A DNA stretch of 64,000 nt from Roridomyces roridus. Its lineage: Eukaryota; Basidiomycota; Agaricomycetes; Agaricales; Mycenaceae. Under the pieces are notes generated by a model. That model saw only the letters and a program-made list of their open reading frames with translations. It made no database searches and was not told the DNA's origin. The first letter of the stretch is position 1. Each line of letters starts with the position of its first letter. Position numbers and translations under genes: made by a program. The stretch covers positions 3,782,001 to 3,846,000 of the forward strand of contig JARKIF010000002.1 in the NCBI GenBank assembly GCA_029378245.1. Reading direction: 5' to 3'. Shown here in pieces: positions 1 through 12,334 of this stretch.

Positions 1-840
1 TGTGATACCATTCACTTTCACTCATGAACCTTCATCTGCTCTAGGCTCCCGGCTCGTAGTTCACCTTCTCGGCCACCGCTTCGATTGTCACCCTCCTCCT
101 TCTCGGACCTCAAGTTAACTTTAATAACCTCTTTTGAATCAAACGGTCACTGCCCATCCTCACGCCCGTGTCCCTCACTCATTCCCTCCTTCCTCCGTGG
201 TGCTTGTGGTTACCATCGCCTTCCAAGACTCGTCAAGTGCGGTGGGCATCAACGTTGTTCGCTTAAGCTTGATCCATGTGAGTAGCGTCCCTTGTTTTCA
301 AACGGTCATTGATGTCTCCGTCCTTTCAGTTCCTCTCCCTGATCGGCCAGCCACCTATCATCGTTACTCTGGCAGCCCTCTTGCCCCCCGCTTTTGCTGC
401 ATCATTGTCTATCGTCTGCCGTCGCAATGCCCATTCGCCATCGCACACAAACTCACACTCGCTTGAATTCTCCGCATTGGCCATCACTGTCATCGTCACC
501 ATCCGCCCCCGCGCCGCACCACTCCCTACACCGATCAGTCTGATACCTTCTCGTAGCTCTCCGTTTATATAGTCTGAATATAATCTTTCTTCAACATCTG
601 TCCTGTTATGAATGGTCAAAATGAAAGCTTTCAAACCTTCGCAGCCTCTTGTAATCTGGGGCAAACTGCTCCTGAATTCCCTCCTTTTGGGGGCGGATTA
701 TTTTCAAGGTTACAAAATAGGAAACGGACCCAAACTCCCGAATATGGTTAGTTTGGACCTTTTTTCTGGGTAAGCTGGCCGAATCTTACCATATTTCCAA
801 AGGAGGCTTTTCCTGATGGGGACAGGCTACTCGACATCGA
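1..840. other. No gene recognised (window start)
   Basis: Only short overlapping reading frames occur on both strands. They are rich in Ser, Pro and Arg and have no domain or splice pattern I recognise. The stretch could hold the edge of a gene outside the window. Confidence 0.5.
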
Positions 841-1150
841 CAACGTTTCTGCAAGACTAAGTTCGGGGAATGTGCTTGGAATGTGCTGCGGGTAAAGGTG
901 ATCATGATGGTGTGGAATTCTCTCGCTGGGCGGCGAAGCTCTGCAGATGAATTACGGATAGTTGAGGGGGAGGAGGGGCGAAGACGTACCTCCGCCATAG
1001 CATCTTGATCTGCTGAACGAGGCTCCGCACATTGCAAAATGTTGAAGGTCCGGGGAGAGGTCAGGAGAGACCAGGGGGGGGGGTTAAATACTCCCTGGAG
1101 GGCGTCGACGTTCCGGTTGAGCCGCGGGCCGGCATGTGTAAGCTGTGCAG
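841..1150 (-). pseudogene. Relic copy of the SDR gene at 17.6-18.6 kb, internally deleted
   Basis: Reading the minus strand, this stretch resembles two separated pieces of the SDR copy at 17595-18619. One piece (about 850-1050) covers the exon end coding Asp-Ala-Met-Ala-Glu, its donor and the start of the next exon with the run GGGCGGCGAAGCTCTG. The other (about 1060-1150) covers the promoter with GGTTAAATACTCCCTGG and the downstream GGCATGTGTAAGCTG. The coding part between them, roughly 0.6 kb in the fuller copy, is missing. Reading frames are broken, so this is a dead fragment. Recognition rests on base-level similarity visible by eye, not on an alignment program. Confidence 0.7.
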
Positions 1151-1627
1151 GGCGGTGTACACGCCCCACGCACCTCAAAAAAGTCACAAAAACGCCCCAT
1201 TAATGCAGCAGGTGGAGGCGAACCAAACCATTGCAGTCCCGTTGCCTGCTGTAAGTACGCACGGCATGCAATGTGTTTTCCTGGCGCATCCAATGCTGGC
1301 AAATTTCTCAACGCGAGTTCGGCCAAGTTGGTTGAGACTCAGAGCTCCCTGGCGACGCCGCCAATTCTTCCATGAATAATAATTTAGAAGGAAAGAGTGA
1401 ATGAAAAAAAAGGACTTGAATGACAATCAAGAACTCTGTGGCTCGTGGCTCGTATCGTGCACATTGGGGAGGCGGAAGTGACGACCTGACGTCGGGCAAC
1501 TCGGGGCAGATCAGAGATTACGACTACTTGGAGTAAGTTCGGGACGAGGCGGGAAGATGGAAACGAACAGACGGGACAGTGGGAAGACGCGACAATACAA
1601 AGGACGGGAAATGAATGTGAAAAGAAA
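1151..1627. other. No gene recognised
   Basis: Short overlapping frames only; no motif seen. Confidence 0.4.
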
Positions 1628-2074
1628 TCCACACCATTCAATTGTGGGCGACGTCCGCCCGCTGGCTTCCGATTGCAAGGAAATCAGTTGAGAACGCCAG
1701 GAAGATGATGAAAACAGCTTGTGCTTCAGTCCATCATGAGTTCATTGATTTCGCCGTTCTCCTCCCGCGACTGGGTGCAATGAATACACCCTGCTTGCAC
1801 TTCTACAGACTGAATCTAATATGCACGGCGAGGTGCACTTTTGCGGTCAATTGATAAGGGAGACCACACCATTCAATCTTGGGGCGATTGGCATGCTGGC
1901 ATCAAAAAAGTCTCTGGGAAATCAGTTGAAAACGCATGAGAACGCCAGGAAGATGATGAACACAGCTGGTGCTCCAGTCCAAGGGTGAGGTTACTCATTG
2001 ATGATTGTTCTCCTCCCGCGACTGGGTGCAATTAATTCATCCTGCTTCCACTTCTACAGATTGAATCTAATATG
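1628..2074. repeat. Direct duplication, two ~200 bp copies
   Basis: Copy one lies at about 1628-1823 and copy two at about 1863-2074. Both run from CCACACCATTCAAT through AACGCCAGGAAGATGATGA and TCTCCTCCCGCGACTGGGTG to the shared end GAATCTAATATGC, with small indels between them. Neither copy codes for anything recognisable. The spacing suggests an old tandem duplication. Confidence 0.75.
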
Positions 2075-2617
2075 CTGGAGAAAAGTTGCTATCGCCGACT
2101 TTACGTTCACCTTCAGCTATTGGATGATCCGCAACAGTTGCTCCTCATTCAGCGTGCACTGGTCTGGAGCACGTTAGTAAGTGCGTTCAGAGTTTCGGTT
2201 TGCATGTGCCACTCAGGGAAGTATCACCTCAAATAGCCTCCTGTTGGATAGAAAGCGGAATCAAAGCGGAGCCCCGGGAAGGTAGCCAGGACCATGGCGT
2301 TGAGCGGGCACGGTCTTTTTCGAGAGATTTAAGTCAGGCGTGCACGTGGTACGTGTTCCCATGGTCAAGTATAATTGGGAGAACATCACGCAAACATCAC
2401 GGCGTCGAGTGGGCACGGTAATGCATCCGTCCTTTCGAGACCGCGAGAGTCCACCTTGACTTTAAATAAAAAGAACAGGCTCTTGCCTTCCATCGGAAGG
2501 CGAACTACGGTAAACACTGTTCCCATCCACTGTTCTTCCGCTTCGGCTTCGATCCTCATGCTTCAAGTTCGAAAGTTACAAAAGCAGATACTTACTCCCC
2601 GTCGCCATCATTGCGAG
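2075..2617. other. Region upstream of the oxoamine synthase gene
   Basis: No separate gene is seen. The reading frame of the next gene is open back to about 2375, but the upstream residues do not resemble the family, so the start at 2618 is preferred. A short phrase, GAGYGGGCACGG, recurs at about 2297 and 2408. Confidence 0.4.
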
Positions 2618-4036
2618 ATGTCCGCCCTTGACCTCAAACTCAGAACCGCAGTCGAGTCGCGCGACAAACTGGGGCAGTTGTTGAAGCTCCCCGCCCCTCC
2701 GAGCTCCGCAGACGCGCAGGCTCTCGACTTCACATCCAACGACTACCTCTCCCTGGCTCGCTCACCCGAACTCCGGCGCCTTTTCCTCGACCGCGTCCAG
2801 ACAGCCTCGCAACTTTTTGGTTCTGGGGGTTCGGTATATTCTCTTTTACACGCACGTTATATCTGATAACTTGTTAGGTTCGCGTCTGATCATTAACCCG
2901 CAAGAGCACACCGCGCTGGAAGCTCGTCTGGCCAAGTTTTTCAACGCGCCAGACGCCCTTGTCTTTAGCTCCGGCTACGATGCCAACGTCGCCTTCTTCA
3001 AACACATCCCGCAGGCAGGCGATATCATACTCCACGACGAGTTCATCCACGCATCGATCTACGACGGCATGCGCTCGAGCAGGGCGCGCCTCCTCGTGCC
3101 GTTCGCCCACAACAATTTGACGGAATTTCGCCGTGCGCTGAGGGAGATCGTCGAAGGGAACCCAGGCGTGGCCGAGGGGGCAACCAGCGTGTTTTTGGTG
3201 GTCGAGTCGGTGTACAGCATGGACGGATCCATCGCGCCGTTGCAGCTCATGTCCAACACGTTGGAAGAAGAGGTGCCGAAGGGGAACGGGCATCTGGTTG
3301 TCGACGAGGCGCACGCAACCGGGGTCTACGGTCCTCAAGGGCGAGGAATTGTGGCCATGTGCGGTTTGGAGGACAAATGCCTGGCTCGTTTGCACACTTT
3401 CGGCAAGGCACTGAGCTCTACGGGAGGTTCGTCAGGCTGTTTTTTATGCGCTTAGTAGCTGAGCGTCGTCCTCACAGCTGTCCTCCTTTCCAACCCACTC
3501 ATTCGAAGCTATCTCGCAGGCCACGGTCGTGCCTTCATATTCACGACAGCCCCGAACCACACCACCATCCTCAGCGTCGATTGCGCTCTGGACGTCCTAG
3601 AAAGTGACACTGGCGCTCGTTTGCAAGCTCAACTTCTCGACACGTCGACATACCTCACGACTATGCTGCGCAACAGACTCGCAGATATCCCACGGCACAT
3701 AATCTCCCTCCCCACGGACTTATACCGCCCCATCTCAAACAACGTCGAAACCCTGCCAGTGACGACGCTGCCCACGGCGATCATATCCATTGTGACGCAG
3801 GGCGCTTGGGAGTTGTCGGCGTACTTGGCGAATCGCGGACTCATCGCCAAGCCGGTCGTATTCCCCGCAGTTCCCAAGGATAAATCCCGAGTCAGGCTCT
3901 CGGTGAACGCGGATAAAAGAGGAAGGATGCTGACCGGCTGGTGAACGCTGTGATGGACTGGGCTCGAGAGGTGGAGGCGGTCTATATGACCAGTATTAGT
4001 GGCGAGGGGATTGAAGGCGGTTACGCGAGACTGTAG
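2618..4036 (+). CDS. Alpha-oxoamine synthase (KAPA synthase / BioF-like), frameshifted near the C-terminus
   Basis: Pyridoxal-phosphate enzyme of the alpha-oxoamine synthase family, which joins an amino acid to an acyl thioester with loss of CO2. The biotin enzyme 8-amino-7-oxononanoate synthase is the closest-looking member. Three exons are inferred with introns at 2829-2877 and 3427-3477, both phase 1. Visible motifs are FTSNDYLSLA near the N-terminus, the GSGGSRLI loop rebuilt across intron 1, HASIYDG, DEAHATG, and the PLP lysine in TFGKA just before intron 2. The third exon stops at 3944, about 408 residues, a normal family length. However, the expected family tail (DRLVNAVMDWARE) is in another frame from 3932 to 4036, so one base was gained or lost around the AAAA run near 3914. 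Biotin synthesis and a secondary-metabolite role are both possible. The family assignment is firm; the substrate is unknown. Confidence 0.85.
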
Positions 4037-4753
4037 ACTAGTGCATTTGAATTTTGGGAGCACTGACCGGTGCTGCCGAACAGATTATCAAGTTTAATTC
4101 TGGATTCTGGTAGCGTGAGAGGCCATACATAGAAATTCGGGCGAGAGAACGTAACTTCAGATAAGGAGCCGCCAGCCTCATGAGCTCAGAAATAGACGAC
4201 CTGCGATCGCAAGGGCCGCTGGTTAGGCTTGCTTGTAGAGCACTCACGGGAGCCAGAACATGTTCACCTAGTGACGCGGAGAGCCGAGTTTCATGATCAC
4301 GGAGGAGCATGTGGGCATCGTAGAGAGAAGATGGAAAGCTGGAAGAAGCTGTTGGCCGACACAGCCGCTTCCGAAAGATTGGTCTTGTTTGGGCCTTCAC
4401 GTAACAATTTGCATCTTTTCTCTCTCTTCCACGCTGTCCAGAGGTGACCGTTTCGGCGTTTTGCAGATGGGAGATATCTCTGCATCTCTTTCGGAGACGA
4501 CTTCAACAGACGACGGCTTGCCAGTTCTTGGACTTGGTCGCCTTCCGGTTCAGACTTTCTGTGGTCCTCTTCCGAGTCCGAATCTCCTGCTTTATCTCGA
4601 GCGCCTCTCCCTCATCAAGCCATCTTTGCCCATCTTCTCAGAGTTCCCATGAACGTCAGTTGGGCCGGAGTCCGTCTCCAAGACATCACAGATTTCACAC
4701 GACAACCAATTGCTTAAATCCGACAACGGCGTCCTCCACTACTTGACACGACA
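4037..4753. other. Intergenic, promoter side of the FMO gene
   Basis: No gene recognised. Pyrimidine-rich stretches near 4420-4620 are the sort often seen before fungal start codons. Confidence 0.4.
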
Positions 4754-7072
4754 ATGGCCCTCGCAGACCCCACAATCCACGTACCCAACCTCCCCACTCT
4801 CGAAAACCTCGGCGTCACTTCTGTTCCCGACGATCTGGATGTCGCAAGCATCGCTGCGGAGTGGATGGCCTCGTTTACTGCGTGTGCCGAACGCGGGGAC
4901 GCCGAGGGCGTAGCAGCGCTCTTCATCCCCGAGTCCCACTGGCGCGACATGCTAGCTCTCACCTGGGACTTTCGGACGTTCAACGGCCTCCCTGCTATCC
5001 GGCAATTCCTCACCGACAGATTGGCCTCCGCCAAGCTCTCTGACATCCGCGTCAAGGAGGGGCTCACGGGTCTACAACGCCCCTATCCCGACATCGCTTG
5101 GATTCAGATCGGTTTCGATTTTGCTACTCAAGGCAATGTGGGGCAAGCCTCTGGGATTGTGCGGATCGTCCCGCAGAGTAGTGGGCCTTGGAAGGCTCAT
5201 CACATCTACACCAACTTGGAGGACCTCACCGGATTCCCCGAAAAGCTCGGTCCTCGCCGCAATTTTGCGCCCAATCACGGGAAATGGGTGAGCGAGCGGG
5301 AAAAGTCCGTTGCGTTCGAGAACGAGAACCCCACGGTTCTTGTGATTGGGGGTGGGCATAGCGGGCTGGACATGGCTGCGAGGCTCAAATGTCTTGACGT
5401 GCGCACCCTCGTGGTGGAGCGTAATCCGCGGATTGGGGATAATTGGAGGAATCGGTATGAGGCGCTGTGTCTGCACGATCCGGTGTGGTACGACCATATG
5501 CCGTATTTGCCGTGCGTTTTCACTGCTGTTCCAGATGCAACTCGACTGACGGGTCTGCAGGTTCCCTCCTACGTGGCCCGTCTTTACGCCTGCGATGAAG
5601 GTCAGTGTCTTATAATCTCATGCGATGCTCCGAGGCTCACGATTATATTCAAGCTCGGCGATTGGTTGGAGAGCTATGCCAAAGCGATGGAACTCGACGT
5701 GTGGACGTCGTCTGTCGTTCGTACCGCGCGGAAGAACGATTCTGGTACCTGGGACGTCGTCGTTGAGCGGCAAGGCAAGGAGCGTACGTTTACCGTTAAG
5801 CACGTTGTCTTTGCCTTGGGTTTGGGCGCCAACGAGGGGAAGCTGCCCTCGTATCCGGGCATGGTATGATTTGTTTCCCGTGCTGAAAGCATGTCTCTGA
5901 CTTGCCCTAGGATCGGTTCAAAGGAGAGACTCTCCACTCGACACAGCACAAACGTGCTTCCGATCATCTTGGGAAGAAAGTGGTGATTATTGGAGCGTGC
6001 ACTTCCGGTATGGCATTTGCTTTTCCGTCTCTGTGTTGATGTGACCCGTCATGTTCATCCAGCGCACGACATTGCGGCCGACTACTACGAACACGGAGTC
6101 GGTGAGCGGTTCGCTCTTATTCTTTCTTCTTTGATATTCACACATCAAAGACGTTACTATCTTCCAACGCTCGTCCACCTATGTCATGAGCACGAAGCAC
6201 GGTGCCCGACGCCTGTTGTCCCCGGTCTACTGGGAAGGCGGACCACCCACGGATCTCGCTGACCGCTTGGCGGCATCGTTCCCCCTTTTCATGAGCATCG
6301 AGCTCAAACGTAGGGAAGCGCGGCTTATTGCTGAAGATGACAAGTACGTGGTCGGTCCTACTTTTGATCTTTCCGGCATTGATTTTCGGGTAGAGAAGTG
6401 CTCGATGGGTTGCGTCGACGCGGGTTCAGGCTTGACATGGGTCAGATGGATGCTGGGATTGCAATCTCTCTAGGGTCTCGTGGGGGAGGGTATTATCTCG
6501 GTGGGTGCTTTCATCTCCGATACAACTTGCCCTCAGTCCAACGACAGATGTGGGCGCGAGCCAAATGATTGTTGACGGCAAGATCAAGCTCAAGAACGAT
6601 AGTCAGATCGCCGAGTTCACCGAGACTGGGCTCAAGTTTGAGAATGGAAGCGAGTTGCCTGCGGATGTGATTGTGTTTGCTACTGGGTGCGCACGGCTGA
6701 AACTTGTTCGTTCAAGTACTGATCACTGCCCAGGCTCGGCGACCCTCGTGTTGGTATCCGCAGAGTCTGCGGAGATGTCGTTGCTGACCAATGCAAACCT
6801 CTCTGGGGCTTGAATGAGGAGGGCGAGATCCATGGAATCTATCGGGATGTGGGCATACCTGGGCTTTGGTATATGACCGGTGAGTCCACGAACTGTATGG
6901 TTCTCCATTCCCTAATTTTTTTCAAGGCAACCTCGCTCTCTCTCGTTTCCACTCAAAACACGTCGCACTTCGTATGTGAATTTCGATTGTTCTTAGTCGA
7001 TGCTAACATGGCCCTGCAGAGATCAAGGCGATGGAGGAGGGCCAGTTTGGGGAGCGGTACAGCTTGCAGTGA
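4754..7072 (+). CDS. Flavin-containing monooxygenase with N-terminal NTF2-like domain
   Basis: FAD- and NADPH-dependent monooxygenase of the FMO/YUCCA-like class, expected to add oxygen to a nucleophilic or carbonyl substrate in the cytosol. The first ~170 residues look like an NTF2-type fold (EWMASFTACAERGD then WRDMLALTWDFRTF), a fusion common in fungal members. The FAD loop is VIGGGHSGLD near residue 195. Joining exons across short GT-AG introns (first donor about 5512, last acceptor about 7019) gives the family phrases YLPFPPTWPVFTP, GKKVVIIGACTSAHDIA (NADPH side), FATGLGDPRVG and LWGLNEEGEIHGIYRD. The protein ends FGERYSLQ at 7072 with about 600 residues. At least nine introns keep one frame and I found no lesion. 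It starts about 0.7 kb after the oxoamine synthase on the same strand and converges on the SDR. Family confident; substrate unknown. Confidence 0.9.
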
Positions 7073-7173
7073 TGAATGGACCCTGTTACCTACAATCCAA
7101 CGTAATTTATTTCGAAAATTTGGCCGTCCCGCCTCCTACTATTAGCGATGGGTGTGACAAGTCTGAATTGATT

Positions 7174-8017
7174 CTACCAAGGATACTCCTCTTCATTGTA
7201 GTCCCAGAAATTTCCAAACGTAGGTTTGAAATTCCAGAAGCGCCCACTGCTCTTTTCCTTCGTCGCCCCATCCACCCGCGACAAAACACCCTCCACAATA
7301 TCCTCTACTTTCATCGGAGCCTCCTCCATCCCAGCTGTCTGCGGTCCACTATATGTAGGAATTTGCAGTGCAGAATTTCCCATATCCGTCGCACACCACC
7401 CGGGCGAAATCGCCATCGCAATTAGGGAGGGATTCTCTGCATCGAGCGCCTTGATAATGAAGTTCCCTGCGATCTTGGAGGCGCCGTATATGCTGATGCT
7501 TGGCCCCCCGAAGTTCGACAAGGAAGCCAAGTCGGTGGAGATGTATGCAAAGATGGGTGCTCCGGTGGGTGATGCGAGGAGAAGCTCCTGCGCTGCCTGG
7601 AAAAGGACGATGGTGCCGAGCATGTTGATCTCCAAATGCTCTTGGTAGGATTCGATTGGTGCCTTGGCCACCGGAACGAATGATTCAACAACTGCTATTC
7701 CTGTTCTATGCCGTCAGTTGCAAGCTCCTGAGAGAGAATGACAGGCACGCACCGGCATTTGCCACAACTACATCCAGCTGTCCTGCGGTTTTCTTGATAT
7801 CAGCAACGGCCGCTTCGTTGTTCGCCTTGTCGTTTACGACAAACTTGATTGGGTGGACGTTGGAGTACTTTTCTGCGAGATCCCGAAGCGACTGCACGCT
7901 CGGATCGCGAGCACCGGCAAAGATGACGGCGTTGGGACGCTCTGCGAGCTTAGATACCAGTCCATAGCCGATGCCGCGATTGGAGCCGGTGACAAGATAG
8001 ACGAGTTTTGTGGACAT
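7174..8017 (-). CDS. Short-chain dehydrogenase/reductase, ketoreductase-like
   Basis: NAD(P)-dependent SDR of the classical type, resembling the norsolorinic-acid ketoreductase group. The start is the ATG at 8015-8017, giving MSTKLVYLVTGSNRGIG with the cofactor glycine motif TGxxxGIG. NANAG closes exon 1. One intron (about 7690-7752) separates it from GIAVVESFVPVAK. The catalytic YGASK (YxxxK) follows, preceded by the helix-4 Asn in LEINMLG. Total length is about 260 residues, normal for the family. The gene converges tail-to-tail with the FMO gene, with about 100 bp between stops, and appears intact. It is a different SDR from the copies at 0.9, 12 and 18 kb. Confidence 0.92.
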
Positions 8018-10645
8018 CAAGTTGGTATGAGAGACCAAAGGAAGGCTCGTTTGCCTTTAAACCTATCTGCGGGATTCCGGGTCGAGACTTCCGCCGGACT
8101 CTTCGGGTATACGCCATATACGGCTTGGTGTACTGCGAGCGAGAAGTATCCGGTCCATTCCTTCGGAAAGTGACGATAACGAGCATCCCGAGTCCACGCG
8201 GGAGATTGGTGTAAGATCAATCTAATATCGAAAGATGATGCAGATGGTGGACACTGGAGGAAAAGTCCAAGAGCAAATTGATGGGATTAGTCATCGACCT
8301 GTTTCTAACGCTCATCGTCTCGAGGCTCGAGCTGGAGAATCTTTGATCTTCAGATTTTAGTGGTCTTCCCTTCCCCGATCGCCGCCGTGGGACCGGTTTC
8401 CTCTCTCCCTGCGACCATCTACGGGTGTTTTCACAACATATTCTCAGACCCACTCCAAAACGCCGTGCAGAAAGGAAATCTCACGGACACAATCCTCGCC
8501 TGATGACAGCCGGTACAGCTCAAGTTTTATCCCAGCCGTGGTACCGCACCGTTCCCGCTGGCGATCCTCTCGTGTGCAATCTGGGCCACTTGGAGCTTTC
8601 CGCACATTTGTCCAAAAGATACCTGTCGTGCGAATTCGGCAATCAGCCTAGACCCTCAGCGGCCGATGGCCGGCAACAATGTGGGAGTGGAACAAAGATA
8701 AGCGATGTTCTCCTAATCGGAGTCCGATTGATTCATCTCACGCACTGTTTCGGGACTTTCAGCTCAAACCGTTTGGAACTGACGGAATTGAAAATTCCAT
8801 CCGTCCAATCCCGGCCATCCATCCAAATGAAATGAAAAAAAAATCCACGGACCGGACAACGGCTTTCCAACAATCCAACACGACAGAAGAAGGATGGAAC
8901 CCACTCCGACCTTCTCTGTGAAATCATAAGTAAATGGTGCCAAAAATTACACTGACACCTGCGCCACCTGCGTCAGATGCTCTCCCGGTGGCGCCGTGGA
9001 TGTAAATTTTTAATTCTGTTAACCTTTAACCTCGGCCGCTATCCCAACAAGATAACCATTTCCAACTAATTGGAACGAGCGATGCGTTTGCCATCGCGCT
9101 TCCAATTAGAATGCCGCAATGCATCAAAACCCCAGGATGGCCCGACCGCCGATTCGAACTTGAGTAAAATCCGCCGTTCTGGAGATCAACCTGCTCGAGT
9201 GGTATGTAGGATACACGGCGGATAACGCCTTGTCATCTGCGAAAGTCACCGAGTTGACATTAGGTTTGTCATGGGTCTGTCATTTGGCTGAGGGCCACAG
9301 CTACTCCTTTGTCCTCGCGGCTAACCCCTTGCCTTGGCCTCCCGGAGATGCCACGGGGCTGCCTCATGTCAGAAATATTATTGTTTTTAGTTGACTGAAA
9401 TGCAAACACATTTGTATAAGGTGTTTCCCGAAGAATTGCTGATATCAGGCCGAACCGATCCGTAGGCTGCGGTCCGGGTGTGGCAATGTTGTGCAGAGGT
9501 CCCGTATTCTCATTGAACACACATATGCCATTCTTTTCACTCTGGCTCAGAATACATGTGTAGTTGCAGGGTTGGCATCCAGTTGATTTTCCATGCCGAT
9601 TTCTGGCCGGAATTTGCCGAAATTCAATTTCACGGATCGCGCCTGTGCTCTTGCACTTTCACAGGTCCAAGGTGTTGACCGATGGCCCACATCATTCTCA
9701 GATGTATTCCGGAAGCTCGGACAGTGCAGATTTTCGTCCAGTTATCACTACTTCAGTGCAAACATTGGGTCGGCAGAGTTCGGCGCATCCGACGTTGGTC
9801 CGACAATGTATTAACAGCCGAATCCGGCAGCCCACTCAATCAATGTCATGCCGAATGGAATTTAAAGAAATATCAACCCTTTGTCAAGCCACGAGGCTGC
9901 CTCCAGGCATCCTAGTTTGAAGAACAAAGGAGGAGCGAGGGCCTTGGCCAAATGACAACCCGATGACAGCCCAGGTATGCACGCAAATGACAGGACTTTT
10001 CAGGTGCCAAATGACAAGCTTTTATCCGCCGTGATAGCTCTGCGGACACACTGTATAAGCAACTGACCCGCTCGTCAGTGCCATGCGTCCCATGACGGCG
10101 GCGTGAGAGGCCTTTGCCTTCGCTGGCAGCGGGAATACATCTTTGATCCCTCGACGTGTGAAGCCTCTGTAAGGCAGGCTTCCGCTGGATTTCGAGAGCA
10201 AATTGGTCTCTTGGAGTATCGTCTGGGTTCCAGGATTGATACAATCTTCCTCAATTGAGTCGGATACTGAGAATTGCAGAACACATGTGGGCATCATGGC
10301 CAGTTCGGCGGCGGCACGGACTTTAGGAAGTTAATGTCTAATTATAGTGGGCGCTGGATGCTCGTGGTCTTTTCGGCCTTCTCCAGCCTTCTCCTCCGCT
10401 TTCCGTTCATTGTAAAACGGTTACCATCCATTTCCCGCCCGTGGGCTCCAGATGGAAGTTTGCGATTGAATATGCACGTCCAGGTAAATGCCGCAATCAA
10501 TCGTCGGGAGATATTATGGAGCCGCGGTACGACATGCCGTGAGGTCGTGTTTTTGGGAGGTCACGACGCCACTTATCATGATTTAAAGAACCTTTCCCCG
10601 AACCCGCCCCCAAGTCCTCTAGCCTAGCGGGCCACTATCCCCACA
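8018..10645. other. Long intergenic region, no gene recognised
   Basis: 2.6 kb with only short, mutually overlapping frames. No domain, terminal repeat or credible exon chain was found. The 5' side of the SDR gene lies at its left edge and that of the seven-helix gene at its right edge. Confidence 0.4.
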
Positions 10646-11932
10646 ATGGCCACGGAACCTACTGTCGACCAGCTACGCGGTACGAACATCTATTACGACA
10701 GCCTCTTCGGACTCCCATCAGGCCAACTTTGCAGTCGCGGCCAGCGTATTGCCACCATTCGCCATTCTTGTCACTTACTTTCGCCTTTATTTGAGGAAGA
10801 GCCAGAAAAAGCTCTGGTGGGATGACCTGTGGGCCTTCGTCTCGACGCTCTTTGCGGTTATGTGGGTGGCGTCCATTATCCTTCACATCGATCCGAGTGA
10901 GTAGTGCACTATATGATATTCAGCTCAATCCGACCTGCTCGTCAGATGCAACTACTGCTTCCCGGAGCGCGAAAATCACCGTTTACTATTTGTAATATTT
11001 CCAGCACCAGCAACACTGCTATCCACTCATCCGTTCTTAGCTGCGCTCAAACGTTTTATGCAACCGCTTGGTAAACGATAAAGACTGCAAGCTAACCGAC
11101 TGGCTCATCTATCTCATTTAGGACAGCACGCATTTCAATCTTGTTCACTGTGATTCGACTGTCCTTCGGAACACAACGAAGGGTCCTCTCGATTGTGGCC
11201 ATCTCGTTTTTTGTGGCTTGGGCCGTCCTCTTCAGCCAGATCTGGTGGGTTTGCGAGGGAGACCCAGCATGGAAGAACCTCGCTCTTCCTCAGTGCATTC
11301 TGGGTAGAAACGTTGCCATTGCACAGATCATCTGTAAGTGCCTCTTTCTCCCGCCAAGTTGCTCTCCCTGAGCCAACATCACGCAGGCGATGTCACCTCC
11401 GACGCTATACTCATCGGAGCACCTGTGCGCTTGCTGCTGGGATCCCAAATTCACAGATCCCTCAAGTTACGCCTTATCGCTGTCTTTGCCGCAACCGCAA
11501 CGACAACTGGAGTCTCGCTATACCATGTCTACTGTTTCCTCCGCCTCGGAGGCGTCCCAGAAGCATTCGCAGCCAACCTCCAGGTGCGGTTGTCGACTGT
11601 TCAACGTGAACCTTCTCTCAGCCTCAACTACTTACTCCCAGATATCGATCAGTCTTCTCGTCGCCAACCTCTCGGTCATTGTTGCTTTCTTGTTCAGGCT
11701 CACCTCTGATGGCGCCGACGATACGGAGAACCAGACTCCACTCGGACTCACTACCTTTGGCGCATCAGCTGGTAGTCGCAGGCGGGTTAAAGCGACCACT
11801 GTTACCGGTATCGAGACAATGGCAGAGGATCCTCAAATGATGGTACGAGTGGATATATCGCAGATCAATGATGGAAAGAGTCGTGAATGGAACGAGTTGG
11901 ATACTTTCCCTATGAAAGCCGCTGCTGTATGA
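10646..11932 (+). CDS. Seven-helix integral membrane protein (fungal rhodopsin-fold type), copy A
   Basis: The ATG at 10646 gives MATEPTVDQLR, then an intron (about 10680-10734), then a helix leading to RKSQKKLWWDDLWAF. Further exons give VYYF/CAQTFYATAW/TARISILFTVIRLSFG, a helix ending in FSQIWWVCEGDPAWK, then QCILGRNVAIAQIICDVTSDAILIGAP, LKLRLIAVFAATATTTG, and a last exon IS(I)SLLVANLSVIVAFLFRL with a ~75-residue polar tail. About 350 residues and seven hydrophobic segments. The WWDD loop, the R(I/L)S phrase and DVxxDAILI match the seven-helix family of fungal plasma-membrane proteins (rhodopsin-fold, PTH11-related). Every exon has a counterpart in copy B at 38919-40267, with the same intron positions. 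Ligand and function unknown. Intact. Confidence 0.82.
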
Positions 11933-12114
11933 TATTGTTGCTTTTCTAGCATCTGCTTTGGTTATGCCAATTCGTGTTTTGTGACACCAATCGCGCGGAG
12001 AACAAAATCTAGACTACATCACTACTGAGCAGTACCCTCGAGCGGACTGGACAAGCCATGAGAAATGATCCATTAAGTAATCTGCTGGACGAAAAATGCA
12101 TCTCTCGTAGTGTA
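11933..12114. other. Short intergenic
   Basis: Separates the seven-helix gene from the SDR relic; nothing seen. Confidence 0.4.
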
Positions 12115-12334
12115 TTTACTGTCATATTCTTCACGAATCCGTGGTCACCGCACGCACAATCCCTTCGCTATGCACCCGAAGCGCCTCCCTCGCCTGCGTC
12201 CATTCCTCGTCATCCGCACCAAAAACCCCAATATCCTCTCCGTCGCCACCGAATCGCGAAAATCCAGCCTAACCATTTATTTTTTTGTGATAAATAACCT
12301 CATAGAATGTGTGCGTGAAGGTGATGGTGTGGTT

